Origin: an uncultured Bacteroidia bacterium
GTDB lineage: Bacteria; Bacteroidota; Bacteroidia; NS11-12g; UBA9320
Direction of reading: 5' to 3'
DNA length: 64,000 nt
Assembly: GCA_905478335.1 (NCBI GenBank)
Contig: CAJQIC010000022.1
Span: forward strand, 1-64,000
The notes under the pieces were generated by a model, which was not told where the DNA came from, searched no databases, and saw only the letters and a program-made list of their open reading frames with translations. This document shows positions 16,720 to 26,140 of the stretch, piece after piece. Made by a program: the position numbers and the translations under genes. The stretch's first letter is position 1. Each line of letters begins with the position of its first letter.

Positions 16720-18957
16720 ATGAAAATGCAATTTTTAAAATCTGTTCTTGTCCTCGCATTGACGACAGCAGCTATGGCTGTAAATGCGCAGTTTCCAAAA
16801 ATTACAGTGAAACAACTTCAAGAAGTTTCTAGTGCTAAGTTAGCATTGTGTAACGACTCATCGAGTTACTTTGGCGACACAGTTACGGTTGTTGCAGTGG
16901 TTACCCAAGATGCAAACTTAATTGATGTTCCTTCTAGTTCAGTTCAAGGTGGTTTTAGACCTTTTGTTCACGTGTTGGACACACAAAACAATGGCGCAAG
17001 TGGAGATTTTCATGGTCTTCAGGTAATGGGTGTTTACCGAGACGCTGGTGGGAATTCACTTCCAGTTACAGACATATATAACTTGTATGCAGGTATGGTT
17101 GTTGAATTAACTGGAATTGTTGGTAGATATCAAGGGGAGACGCAATTGGCCCTTCTAAACAACTCATCCATAAATGTACTTGGCAACCAAGCTAAACCAA
17201 CTCCAATTACTGTGAACCTTGGCGACCTTAACGACAATACAAGAACCAACAACATTGAGAAAGGTGAAAAATACGAAGATTCGTATGTTGAACTTCAAAA
17301 CGTTACGGTAACCGCGACGCAAACTTTTAGTGGTAATCGTGTGAGTTTCGACGTTGCCGATGGCAATGGCAATGTGATAAACGTTTCTGACAGATTTTTC
17401 GCTCAGAAAACGACGTCGTACACAACGACCAGATCTAGTGCACCTGAAAAACAAGGAAAATTTGAGCTACCCGTAGTAGGAACAAAATTTGACCATATCA
17501 GAGGGATAATCATGCATTCTGAAAATGGTTGCTCTGGTGGAAATGGCCGTGGGTATGAAATTAACCCGACGCGCCCAGGCGATTATAAAGTCGGAAAAAC
17601 ACCTCCTAACATTTCTGCGGTGGTAAGAACTCCATTAGTTCCTAAAGCAGACGAAAAAGTACAGATATCGGCTAAAATTATTGACTTTGATGGCACTATC
17701 GCTTCTGCCAAGTTCTTTTACTCAGATAATCTAACAGATACCTACGATCAGTTTACGGAAGTCGTTATGACATTAAAGATGGGAACTACTGACACGTACG
17801 AGGCTGAAATTCCTGGCAGATCAGAAAACAGCATTGTGCGTTACTATCTATATGCGACCGACGACATTGCTCAAGAAAGCTATATGCCTTTTTCTGCTAA
17901 CTCATCAACCAATCCGGATTTCATTTTTTACACAGTACGAAATGGTGGATTAACCATTTCTGATATTCAACGCGTTTTAAATGTTGCCAATGACGCTTCT
18001 CCGTTTGAGAATCAAGAAGTAACTGTAACTGGTGTAGTTACGGCTAGTGCTAAAGCATATGACCTTGAACAAATTTATATTCAAGACCCTAACGCCACTA
18101 TGTGGGCTGGTATAAAATGTCAAGGGAATTCAGACCTAATTAAGTTGTTTAGAGGCCAAGAGGTTACGGTTACAGGAACTGTTGCCGAAAGTTTTGGCTA
18201 TACCGTACTGAATGTGACCAATGTTGTAAAAACAGGTGAAGTACTATCTGTACCTATCGCAACCTTAGATCCATCAGATAGTGCATTCTACTTTAGCAAA
18301 AATGCAGAAGCATATGAAAGCATGCTAGTCGGCTTAGTTAACCCTGCTGGAGGTAAGGTGTATGTTTCAAACCCACGTTTAAACAACTTTGGGGAGTACC
18401 AGGTTTCAACGGATCAAAATGCTTCCTATGGCAAATCTCGACGCGTTCAGGCAGGTATTCAAAATGGAACAAACAGCAGTAGCTTATGGGTATCTATTGT
18501 ATCAGATACAACGCTTAAGGATAGAGATGGCAGTATGAATGTTGCTCCAATCGAGGCTACTCAAGGTATGTCATTCGACACCATTGTTGGCATTTTGTAT
18601 TACGGTTTTAGCAACTACAATGTAATCCCAAGAAACAATGATGACTTTAAAGGTTCAAGTGTTGTGTTACCGGAGACTGATTACCCAGAAATTGTTTCTG
18701 TTAAAGATGCAGTAACACTTACAGGAATTAAATTCTATCCAAATCCTGCACAAAACTTTGTAACGGTTAATGTAGTCGATCCGACGCTACAAAACGTTGA
18801 AATAAACATCACAGACTTAAAAGGCAAAGTTGTATTAACACAATCTGTTCGTCCATTTGACTCTATTTCAGTGACTGACTTGTCATCTGGGATGTATATC
18901 ATCCATTGCACAAATGATGGCGTTGCTTTAGGAAGTTTCCGATTGGTTAAGAAATAG
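16720..18957 (+). CDS. T9SS-sorted protein with OB-fold-like domains
   Basis: A 745-residue exported protein with a signal peptide cleaved after AVNAQ (about residue 24). Two regions (about 45-180 and 430-560) have the beta pattern GDTVTVVAVVT ... GLQVMG-Y / QEVTVTGVVTASAKAYDLEQIYIQDP, which is typical of OB-fold-like or DUF5689-like domains. An Ig-like segment (PPNISAVVRTPLVPKADEKV) lies between them. The C-terminal 75 residues are a type A T9SS sorting domain (FYPNPAQNFVTV ... DLSSGMYIIHC ... FRLVKK). It starts 16 nt after the preceding gene and ends 2 nt before the next, so it is cotranscribed. Ligand unknown. Confidence 0.75.
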   Translation: MKMQFLKSVLVLALTTAAMAVNAQFPKITVKQLQEVSSAKLALCNDSSSYFGDTVTVVAVVTQDANLIDVPSSSVQGGFRPFVHVLDTQNNGASGDFHGLQVMGVYRDAGGNSLPVTDIYNLYAGMVVELTGIVGRYQGETQLALLNNSSINVLGNQAKPTPITVNLGDLNDNTRTNNIEKGEKYEDSYVELQNVTVTATQTFSGNRVSFDVADGNGNVINVSDRFFAQKTTSYTTTRSSAPEKQGKFELPVVGTKFDHIRGIIMHSENGCSGGNGRGYEINPTRPGDYKVGKTPPNISAVVRTPLVPKADEKVQISAKIIDFDGTIASAKFFYSDNLTDTYDQFTEVVMTLKMGTTDTYEAEIPGRSENSIVRYYLYATDDIAQESYMPFSANSSTNPDFIFYTVRNGGLTISDIQRVLNVANDASPFENQEVTVTGVVTASAKAYDLEQIYIQDPNATMWAGIKCQGNSDLIKLFRGQEVTVTGTVAESFGYTVLNVTNVVKTGEVLSVPIATLDPSDSAFYFSKNAEAYESMLVGLVNPAGGKVYVSNPRLNNFGEYQVSTDQNASYGKSRRVQAGIQNGTNSSSLWVSIVSDTTLKDRDGSMNVAPIEATQGMSFDTIVGILYYGFSNYNVIPRNNDDFKGSSVVLPETDYPEIVSVKDAVTLTGIKFYPNPAQNFVTVNVVDPTLQNVEINITDLKGKVVLTQSVRPFDSISVTDLSSGMYIIHCTNDGVALGSFRLVKK

Positions 18958-18959
18958 TA

Positions 18960-20423
18960 TTGCGAATCAGTAAAAGAAATATGTTTATGACTGTCGTGTT
19001 ATGTTGCACGACAGTCTTTATTATTTCAGCGTTTTCTGGATGTAAGGAAGATCAGATCATTGAGAACCTCCCTCCTGACACGCATATATCTATTGAAAAA
19101 ATAGAGTTAACTGGCGAAAACCGATTGAATTCGAGTGTTTACTTGTCGTGGTTTGGTACAGATAAGGATGGTCATGTTGTTTCGTATGAATACTCCATCG
19201 ACAATGTAAACTGGTTCTTTACCGAATCGAGAGATAGTTTATTTAAGTTCCCTATAGATCCTGGGCAAGACACAACAGACATTCCATTTTACATTCGATC
19301 TACAGACAATGATGGTCATGTTGACCCAAGTCCTGCATTTTTGTCTATACCGCTAAGAAACTCAGCTCCTTCAGTTTCGATTATCGAAGAATCGTTTCCT
19401 TCTGATACCGCATTTAGTGTTGTTACGTTTCGTTGGCGTTTTAGTGACCCAGATGGCGACAACACCGTAACGAAAGCCTTGATTAAGGCCAATGAAGGTA
19501 CTTGGACAGAGATAGACAGAAGTAAGTTTATGCTTAGCATACGACCGCAAGACACCAAGCAATCTGGAGTTGTTGATGGTGACGTCTTTTACAATACTGA
19601 AATCTCAAACCCAGGCGTAACTATTGACGGATTAAACAATGAAGGCAGCAACACATTTTACTTGAAAGTTATAGATTTTGCTGGCTCCGAAAGTTCGGTT
19701 GATACTTCCGAGAATATCTATTTGAAGAAACAGACGTCAGACCTTCTTTTAATCAGTGGACAACCACCAGAGGTTAATGTCGAATATCAAAAACTCGTTG
19801 GTGACAATTACAACGGCGGGATCGACGCTATCGATTTTGCCCTTGACAATGGTCAGTACCAACCCAAGTTTTGGAACCCAACTTTCTCATTGTTAACTTC
19901 ACTGTACGACAAGTTGGTCTTTAATTGTGATCAAAGCTTGTTCAGCAACCCAATCACTGGTCAATCAGGATTACTTTTAGAATTTGCCTCACCTGTACTT
20001 CAAAATTACACCAATACGGGAGGAAAGTCATTTGTGATAACGAGTTTCCCGGCCGGGTTTGTTCCGTCTGAATTAAGAGGGGCAATTCCCATTGACAGTT
20101 TAAGTACAACAAGTGGACAGGCCGTTGTAAGCAATGATTCCAACTTGGTTGGAGCAAACAGTGATTGGCCAAATATTCAACCAAAGAATTTGATTTTAGG
20201 CTTGGACCCTTTTCTTCCGAGCATTGATGGGGAAGCCATTTACACCGCACAAATTTCAACGTTTGGTGCTTGGGAAGGCCCAAATATAGTTGGTGCAATA
20301 CGGAAGCAAAATGGAAACACGAATCAAGTGTTTTTTAGTGTTGAGCTTTACCGATTCGACAAAGACCCGGTTGCCTTAAATAAAATATTTGACAAAGTTT
20401 TAAACGCTGAATTCAATTGGTAA
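18960..20423 (+). CDS. Surface lipoprotein with fibronectin-like domains
   Basis: A 487-residue predicted lipoprotein. The frame starts with TTG at 18960, 2 nt after the previous stop; ATGs at 18981 and 18987 are alternatives. The signal peptide ends with the lipobox FSGC (Cys28 in the TTG numbering). Residues about 40-250 contain two fibronectin/Ig-like domains (VYLSWFGTDKDGHVVSYEYSID; VTFRWRFSDPDGDN). The remaining 230 residues begin DLLLISGQ and have alternating strands and helices (KLVFNCDQ, KSFVITSF, FFSVELYRF) that resemble the flavodoxin-like fold of glutamine amidotransferase-related surface domains. That resemblance is tentative. Its end overlaps the receptor gene by 7 nt. Confidence 0.65.
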   Translation: MRISKRNMFMTVVLCCTTVFIISAFSGCKEDQIIENLPPDTHISIEKIELTGENRLNSSVYLSWFGTDKDGHVVSYEYSIDNVNWFFTESRDSLFKFPIDPGQDTTDIPFYIRSTDNDGHVDPSPAFLSIPLRNSAPSVSIIEESFPSDTAFSVVTFRWRFSDPDGDNTVTKALIKANEGTWTEIDRSKFMLSIRPQDTKQSGVVDGDVFYNTEISNPGVTIDGLNNEGSNTFYLKVIDFAGSESSVDTSENIYLKKQTSDLLLISGQPPEVNVEYQKLVGDNYNGGIDAIDFALDNGQYQPKFWNPTFSLLTSLYDKLVFNCDQSLFSNPITGQSGLLLEFASPVLQNYTNTGGKSFVITSFPAGFVPSELRGAIPIDSLSTTSGQAVVSNDSNLVGANSDWPNIQPKNLILGLDPFLPSIDGEAIYTAQISTFGAWEGPNIVGAIRKQNGNTNQVFFSVELYRFDKDPVALNKIFDKVLNAEFNW

Positions 20424-23245
20424 AACTTCAACACTTCATATTGTCCATCGCCTGTCTTTTGTGTTTCGCAAGTAGCCAAGCACAAATTGGATATATTAAA
20501 GGAACAGTGACAGATGAAGTGACTGGGGAAGGACTTCAAGCAGCTACCATTTACTTAATAGGCACCTACTACGGCGCCACGACCTCTGGTAATGGGGATT
20601 ACTTGGTTACAGACATTAAGCCGGGTGATTACAGTATCAAGGTTCAATACGTGGGCTATGTCGAAAAGGTATTTACTGGTATCCGCGTAGAAGCAGGAAA
20701 AACAACCAAACTAAGCATAAAGCTAGAGTCCCAAAAAAACACTTTCAAAACTGTTACGATTGTTGGTAACAGACGTATTGTTGACCTTGATGAAGCCGAT
20801 ACCAAAGTAAAAGTAACGCAAAAAGACATTGCTGACATGAATGTGCGTGATGTGCAAGAAGTTGTGGCTATGCAGGCAGGAGTTTCAAAAACTGCTGATG
20901 GCTTGCAAATTAGGGGAGCACGCGTGTATGAAACGCTTTACTTAGTAGATAATGTCACTGCGCAAGATCCTTTGGCTGGAACAGGTTTTGGTGTTGAAGT
21001 GGCAAGTGGGTCGATTGGAGAAATGGAACTCACCACAGGAGGTTCAGGTGCCGAATATGGTGATGGATCGGCAGGTGTAATTTCAACAACCATTAAAGAA
21101 GGTGGCGATAAGTTTCAGATTGCTGGAAGTTGGCAAAGTGACCATATGGGTGTATACAATGGTGCGGCGCAATGGAAATCTGATATTGCTGACTTGAATA
21201 TCGCTGGATCAGTGCCTGGCACTAAGAAAAAAGTGACGTATTTCACCAACTTCACGATGCGCTTAAGCGATACCTATTTTGGTGCAACGGCAAATCAATT
21301 ACACAGCTCTTTATATACAAACGACTCGTTTTGGGCACCACGACAAGAGAATCAATTTACCAATACCATTAAGATTGCTTATCAGTTAAAACGAGGAACG
21401 AAAATAACCGTGTCTAACCAGCACAGTTTATCGGTTAATCAAAACACGAGAACGCTGCAAATTGTCGGATTTGATGCCATATTAAGACCGGGGTTTCAGT
21501 ATGACCGAAGCCTCAATCTTGACAATGCAACAACATACACCCACGCTGCCAACCTTACGGCATTGAACCTTAAGCACAGTATCAATGAAAAGTTAATATT
21601 ACGTGCTACTATAGGGAGACTTTTCACCAACCTCAGAGCTGATGCAAACGGAAGACCGTTTAGAAGTGAAACGGTGGACCAATTGTATGACGAGTATTCC
21701 ATCGTAACGGATCCGGTTGAAGTATTCAATCCAACCTCTAATATTCAATTTGTATTGCCAGGACCTGGCTTAATCAATAATGGAGGGATTTCTGGTACGT
21801 GGCACGATCACTTCGCTAAGGAAATCACGCTTAAAGCGAATTTGAGGTATTACCCTAAAAACAAGATGAATCAATTCATTTTTGGATGGGAGCAAAAATT
21901 CAATCATTACCAATGGGTTGATGTTTCTAGACCATGGGTAGGGGCTCCAATTCAAATTGATGATACTACTTACACGGCGTCAATATCTATAGGTTCAAGC
22001 AACGACATTTGGGAAGTGAAACCGAATAACGGAGGGCTTTACGCAATCGACAAAATAACCTACAAAGGCATTGTTGCTAACTTGGGATTACGCTTAAACT
22101 ATTGGGCTCCAGGCAAATTTGCCGACGATGCGGTAAATAGCGCCTCTGCTCCAGTAATTGATCAGATTCGAACGGACTATATGGAAAACACCTTTGGTTT
22201 GTTTGGGATGCGCTATAAAGTGAGATTACTTCCTAAGGTCAATGTTAGTTTCCCGGTAACCAGTAACAATTCACTGTATTTTAATTACTCTCATTCCATG
22301 CGCCTGCCTCATCCAAGGTTTTTATACGCTGGATTAGACCCGACCTATCAAGACCGTTCATTCTTGTCTAACGTCGGAAATCCAGATCTAAATCCCGAGG
22401 TGAATGTATCATATGAGCTTGGTTATAAGACACAAGTGACCAAAGATTTTGGGATAACTTTATCAGCATACAACAACAATCGATTTGACTACATCGTCAG
22501 TCGGCGTGTTATTGTTAAAGATCAAACTGGAAGGCCTGTGACCAAGGTGATGTACATCAATCAGGATTACGCAAAGATTGTCGGTGCGGAATTCTCAACC
22601 ACCTATCGCGTAAAAGAGTTTATGCGGATTTTCTGGAACATTTCTTACCAAGTGGCTCGTGGTAAATCTAACTCTGCCCGAGAATCAAGTTTACAGATTG
22701 AACAAACTGGTGAAGTGCCGTTAAGCACAGAACAATATCTTGCTTGGGACAGGCCATGGAATACAACCATCGGTATTGCGTTAACCTATGACACCTCTTT
22801 AAAACGACTACCAACATGGTTTAAAAACAGTCAGTTCTTTATATCCAGCAATTACCAAAGCGGTTATAGATATACGCCACAAGTTCTTGAGGGATACAAC
22901 GACTTAGGAAGACCACTGTATCGACCTTTGCAAGACAAATACCTTCAGTCTCGTGCAAAGCCTTGGTATAACACCGATTTAAAGATCAATCGAACAATTC
23001 GTATCAGCGATAAAAACATGAACGGTATTACCTTGAGTTTTGAGGTTAGAAACCTGTTTAATAACAAAAACCCTCAACTCATCAATCCGATTACTGGAAA
23101 TGCGTATGAAGATGGTGATAACGTGCCTAATGACTGGAGAGATCCCCGTTATGTTGGTCCTTTAGAATCAGGAGAACCTCCAACAAATCCAGCGCGTTAT
23201 TTAGCACCACGTCAGATTCTACTTGGTGCACGTTTTAGGTTTTAA
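20417..23245 (+). CDS. TonB-dependent receptor with carboxypeptidase-like domain
   Basis: A 942-residue outer membrane transporter. A signal peptide (cleaved after SSQAQ, about residue 23) precedes a CarboxypepD_reg-like domain (GYIKGTVTDEVTGEGLQAATIYL, about 25-110), a plug domain (DVQEVVAMQAGVSKTADGLQIRG ... YLVDNV, about 140-230) and a 22-strand type barrel ending in an aromatic residue (GARFRF). No SusD-like partner is adjacent. The start is TTG at 20417 because no ATG precedes the signal sequence; it overlaps the previous stop by 7 nt, suggesting coupled translation. The imported ligand is unknown. The gene converges on the ABC permease gene with a 4-nt overlap. Confidence 0.9.
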   Translation: MVKLQHFILSIACLLCFASSQAQIGYIKGTVTDEVTGEGLQAATIYLIGTYYGATTSGNGDYLVTDIKPGDYSIKVQYVGYVEKVFTGIRVEAGKTTKLSIKLESQKNTFKTVTIVGNRRIVDLDEADTKVKVTQKDIADMNVRDVQEVVAMQAGVSKTADGLQIRGARVYETLYLVDNVTAQDPLAGTGFGVEVASGSIGEMELTTGGSGAEYGDGSAGVISTTIKEGGDKFQIAGSWQSDHMGVYNGAAQWKSDIADLNIAGSVPGTKKKVTYFTNFTMRLSDTYFGATANQLHSSLYTNDSFWAPRQENQFTNTIKIAYQLKRGTKITVSNQHSLSVNQNTRTLQIVGFDAILRPGFQYDRSLNLDNATTYTHAANLTALNLKHSINEKLILRATIGRLFTNLRADANGRPFRSETVDQLYDEYSIVTDPVEVFNPTSNIQFVLPGPGLINNGGISGTWHDHFAKEITLKANLRYYPKNKMNQFIFGWEQKFNHYQWVDVSRPWVGAPIQIDDTTYTASISIGSSNDIWEVKPNNGGLYAIDKITYKGIVANLGLRLNYWAPGKFADDAVNSASAPVIDQIRTDYMENTFGLFGMRYKVRLLPKVNVSFPVTSNNSLYFNYSHSMRLPHPRFLYAGLDPTYQDRSFLSNVGNPDLNPEVNVSYELGYKTQVTKDFGITLSAYNNNRFDYIVSRRVIVKDQTGRPVTKVMYINQDYAKIVGAEFSTTYRVKEFMRIFWNISYQVARGKSNSARESSLQIEQTGEVPLSTEQYLAWDRPWNTTIGIALTYDTSLKRLPTWFKNSQFFISSNYQSGYRYTPQVLEGYNDLGRPLYRPLQDKYLQSRAKPWYNTDLKINRTIRISDKNMNGITLSFEVRNLFNNKNPQLINPITGNAYEDGDNVPNDWRDPRYVGPLESGEPPTNPARYLAPRQILLGARFRF

Positions 23246-24252
23246 AGTTGCACGTCAAGTGCATCTCGCAATCCATTTCCTACAAAGTTAAAAGACATCA
23301 CAAGCAACATAATGGCAATTCCTGGAGCTAGGGCTAAATGCGGTGCGCCCAATGCGATATAATCTGCGTTCTCACTGAGCATTTGCCCCCAACTTGGGAA
23401 AGGTGGTTGCACACCCAAACCTAAATAGCTAAGACCAGCTTCCAACAATATAGCAGAAGCAAAATTGGCTGCACAGATTACCACAATGGGTCCAATACAA
23501 TTGGGCAAGATGTGGCGAAACATGATTCGTATATGCGAGAAACCTAACATTTTAGCTGCCTGTACATACTCTGCTTCCCTTAAGCTAAAAACTTGACCTC
23601 TTATTATTCTGGCAAGCTCTACCCACATGGTTAAACCAACGGCTATGAATATTTGCCAGAAACCTTTTCCTAATGCAAATGTGATGGCAATAACGAGTAA
23701 CAAAGTGGGCAATGACCAAATAACATTTATGAGCCACATAACCACTGCGTCTACCCATCCACGGAAATAACCAGCTGCAAGGCCGAGTGATATTCCTAAA
23801 AAGAGTGAGATTAAGACAGATATTAAACCAACGGATAATGATATTCTGGTTCCGAGTATTATGCGACTAAGTACGTCACGGCCAAACACGTCCGTTCCCA
23901 ATCGAAAGCGTTTGGTTATAATATCTGATTTTTTCAGGCGGGGTTGAGCAATCAGCATGTTAACCGACGACGTGTCCCCGTTGTTATCATATAAAAACAA
24001 ATGATTGGCAGGTTTTCGACCCGTCCATAACAACTCAGAAAGTGTTGACGTATTGGCAATTGAATCTTTAAGATACCAGGCTTTATAACTTGGCTTTTTT
24101 AAGTCATTTTCAATTTGCATCTCGTTACACGCAGTAGACTTGTCTGGAGTAAACATATAGCCCCCTAGTGATACATTAAAGCACAAAACGATAAACCACA
24201 ACCCCGCAACGGCTAATTTATTTTTTCGATATTTTTTCCAAAAGATGCGCAT
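23242..24252 (-). CDS. ABC transporter permease, OppC/DppC type
   Basis: A 336-residue inner membrane permease of the peptide/nickel family. The first helix lies near residues 12-30, followed by a periplasmic insertion of about 85 residues, then the conserved GTDVFGRDVLSRIILGTRISL motif near 118-138. Five further helices and the EAA-loop sequence (REAEYVQAAKMLGFSHIRIMFRHILPN) that contacts the ATPase follow. The ATG at 24252 is preferred over TTG at 24264. No OppA, OppB, OppD or OppF gene is adjacent; scattered opp genes are usual in Bacteroidota, so a partner is expected elsewhere. Confidence 0.88.
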   Translation of the reverse strand: MRIFWKKYRKNKLAVAGLWFIVLCFNVSLGGYMFTPDKSTACNEMQIENDLKKPSYKAWYLKDSIANTSTLSELLWTGRKPANHLFLYDNNGDTSSVNMLIAQPRLKKSDIITKRFRLGTDVFGRDVLSRIILGTRISLSVGLISVLISLFLGISLGLAAGYFRGWVDAVVMWLINVIWSLPTLLLVIAITFALGKGFWQIFIAVGLTMWVELARIIRGQVFSLREAEYVQAAKMLGFSHIRIMFRHILPNCIGPIVVICAANFASAILLEAGLSYLGLGVQPPFPSWGQMLSENADYIALGAPHLALAPGIAIMLLVMSFNFVGNGLRDALDVQL

Positions 24253-24308
24253 TGTAAACGTCAAATAAAATACATTGAAAGTGGAATCAAGGTATTTACA
24301 GAAGGAAG

Positions 24309-25601
24309 TTATCCATGCGCATGCGGGAATCGCATAGTGACCGTTGTTCCTTTACCGGTGACACTTTGTAAGTCCATGGTGCCATTTTGGTTCTCGACCA
24401 TTTTTTTGCAAATATTTAGCCCAAAACCACTTCCTGATTCTTGTTCAGTACCTACGCGGGTTGAGATTTTACCGTACATAAAAAGTTCATTTTTTATTTC
24501 CTCACTCATCCCAATACCCTTATCAATAACCTGTAGAATGATGTGATCTGGCCCTTTCTTTCCAACCACTTGAATTGTGCTATTTCTGTGAGAATATTTA
24601 ACTGCATTGCAAATTATATTTCTCAAAACCGTAGCCATCATTTGACTATCCATCTGCATCCGTAATTCCGGCTCTATATCTGTTTCAATTTGTATGTCTT
24701 TTAATTTGGCCCTGATTTGTTCCGACAACACAGTATCTGCAACAATTTCATTGACACTACCCTCATGTAACTCGAAATTCATATAGGTGCTTTGTACATC
24801 TACCCAATCAAGAATACTAGCAACCAACTGGTCTCCTTCTTTTATCGCATCTTTCATCATCTGCTTATACTCCTTCTTTTTCTCAGGATCCTCTGTATGG
24901 TCTGAAAGAGTCAAAAGTGCGGATAAATGAAAGAAGGGCGCTTTCAAATCATGACCAAGAATCTCAAAAAGTTGATCTTTTGCCGCAATTGTACGTTTTA
25001 AGTCTTCGTTCTGACTCTGAATTAAGGCGTTGGCTGCAGAGACCTGGTGATTCAGGTCAAAAAATATACGATTCAACTTGTATCCGAGTAGACTGGTGCA
25101 AGTCATCAGCATGATATAAAATATAAATTTAGCAATCGGATATTCTCCTTGCATCCCGTAAATACAAAAAGCAATGAATACCAAATTAAGAATTAACAGG
25201 TACAAAATGTGCCATGGATTCACTAAAATGCCAATGGCATAAGTCAATATCACAAGTACAATTTCAACCTTCAAGAAGTATGATTCAAAATGAAAGTCTT
25301 CAACGTCCAACCGGAATGGCAATAATGCCATAATCCCAATAACGATGCTATACACAGTCACATTTATCGCCATGGTTTTGTGTATTTTTTTGAACAAAAA
25401 CAAAACGTAAGCAAACGCAATGATGCCAATGGTCACAAGGTCTTTATAGAAAAAAGGGGAGAGTCCTCCTGTGGAATATTCTACCCATGCATCAACACCT
25501 ATGGTTATTAGAACAACAATCATCATTGGAGAAAACATCTTTAAATAGACTGCAGGCCATTCTAGTTGTTCTCCTCGATAAGTAATTGAATTGTTGTCCA
25601 T
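24309..25601 (-). CDS. Membrane sensor histidine kinase
   Basis: A histidine kinase of about 430 residues. Five to six membrane helices occupy roughly residues 20-175, with no large periplasmic domain, so it probably senses something in the membrane. A short coiled coil leads to the H box LGHDLKAPFFH (His217 counted from the ATG at 25601), then the N box (RNIICNAVKYSH), G1 (DKGIGM) and G2 (GSGFGLNICKKMV) motifs of the HATPase domain. The start at 25601 is chosen because a TATATTTG box lies 8 nt upstream; a longer frame from 25655 would begin before that box. No response regulator gene adjoins it. Confidence 0.88.
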   Translation of the reverse strand: MDNNSITYRGEQLEWPAVYLKMFSPMMIVVLITIGVDAWVEYSTGGLSPFFYKDLVTIGIIAFAYVLFLFKKIHKTMAINVTVYSIVIGIMALLPFRLDVEDFHFESYFLKVEIVLVILTYAIGILVNPWHILYLLILNLVFIAFCIYGMQGEYPIAKFIFYIMLMTCTSLLGYKLNRIFFDLNHQVSAANALIQSQNEDLKRTIAAKDQLFEILGHDLKAPFFHLSALLTLSDHTEDPEKKKEYKQMMKDAIKEGDQLVASILDWVDVQSTYMNFELHEGSVNEIVADTVLSEQIRAKLKDIQIETDIEPELRMQMDSQMMATVLRNIICNAVKYSHRNSTIQVVGKKGPDHIILQVIDKGIGMSEEIKNELFMYGKISTRVGTEQESGSGFGLNICKKMVENQNGTMDLQSVTGKGTTVTMRFPHAHG

Positions 25602-25609
25602 TAGCCGGA

Positions 25610-25617
25610 CAAATATA
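25610..25617 (-). promoter_or_regulatory. -7 box of the histidine kinase gene
   Basis: TATATTTG on the minus strand matches TAnnTTTG and ends 8 nt before the ATG at 25601, giving a very short leader. No TTG is found at the usual -33 distance. Confidence 0.4.
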
Positions 25618-25702
25618 ACCCGTAAGATGATTTCTGTTCGACTGATATTGTTCATTGAACATCCCCGATTTACCTATATTGGCAAAACCGACCAAAGGAC
25701 TT

Positions 25703-26092
25703 TCATATGTCAAATACGTGGTGTTCCGTTTTTTTAAAAGGGTTCAGCTGTACAAATGTTACATACCAATAATGTAATGCGAGCACGATGGGTGGTAAAC
25801 ATGCGGCAACCTGTAATTGGTCGTAGGTTAACATTTCGTTGGCTATGGCTATGTTTTGGTCATAAGAAACATAGGTGATAAACAAGGCCAGATATACAGA
25901 GCTCCAAAAAAGGTGGTGCAACAATTTAGAGTTACGACTTTTAATAATTAACAGTATCAACGAAAATACCATGTGGTTGATTCCCATAAAGAAAGCAATG
26001 TAAAGGATGAATATAGGCTGCACGATGGCTACTACAATAGCTAAAATCCATAAAGCCTGCATGACGACGTTTGTTTGTAATAGAAATTTCAT
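25703..26092 (-). CDS. Small membrane protein of GbsR-linked operon
   Basis: A 129-residue protein with about four hydrophobic segments (near residues 7-27, 30-50, 58-80 and 94-113) and a polar C-terminus. It follows two other small membrane protein genes and a GbsR/MarR-type regulator. It does not resemble its two neighbours closely. A GC-rich hairpin at 26108-26128 separates it from the 139-residue gene, so its expression may differ from theirs. Function unknown. Confidence 0.7.
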   Translation of the reverse strand: MKFLLQTNVVMQALWILAIVVAIVQPIFILYIAFFMGINHMVFSLILLIIKSRNSKLLHHLFWSSVYLALFITYVSYDQNIAIANEMLTYDQLQVAACLPPIVLALHYWYVTFVQLNPFKKTEHHVFDI

Positions 26093-26107
26093 ACGTTTTT
26101 GAATTTA

Positions 26108-26128
26108 GCGGCGGGAATATCCCGCCGC
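26108..26128. other. GC-rich hairpin between two membrane protein genes
   Basis: GCGGCGGG (108-115 within the 26-kb line) and CCCGCCGC (26121-26128) form a perfect 8-bp stem around a 5-nt AATAT loop, conspicuous in this AT-rich DNA. It lacks a T-run on either side, so it may be an RNA processing or stability element rather than a classical terminator. It ends 15 nt before the start of the 129-residue gene. Confidence 0.5.
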
Positions 26129-26140
26129 GATTAAAGTAAA

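Noticed and set aside
23242-23245. Convergent overlap of the TonB receptor and ABC permease genes as a possible regulatory device
   Set aside because: Convergent overlaps of a few bases are common in compact genomes and also occur here at 50344-50357 and nearly at 35429-35431.
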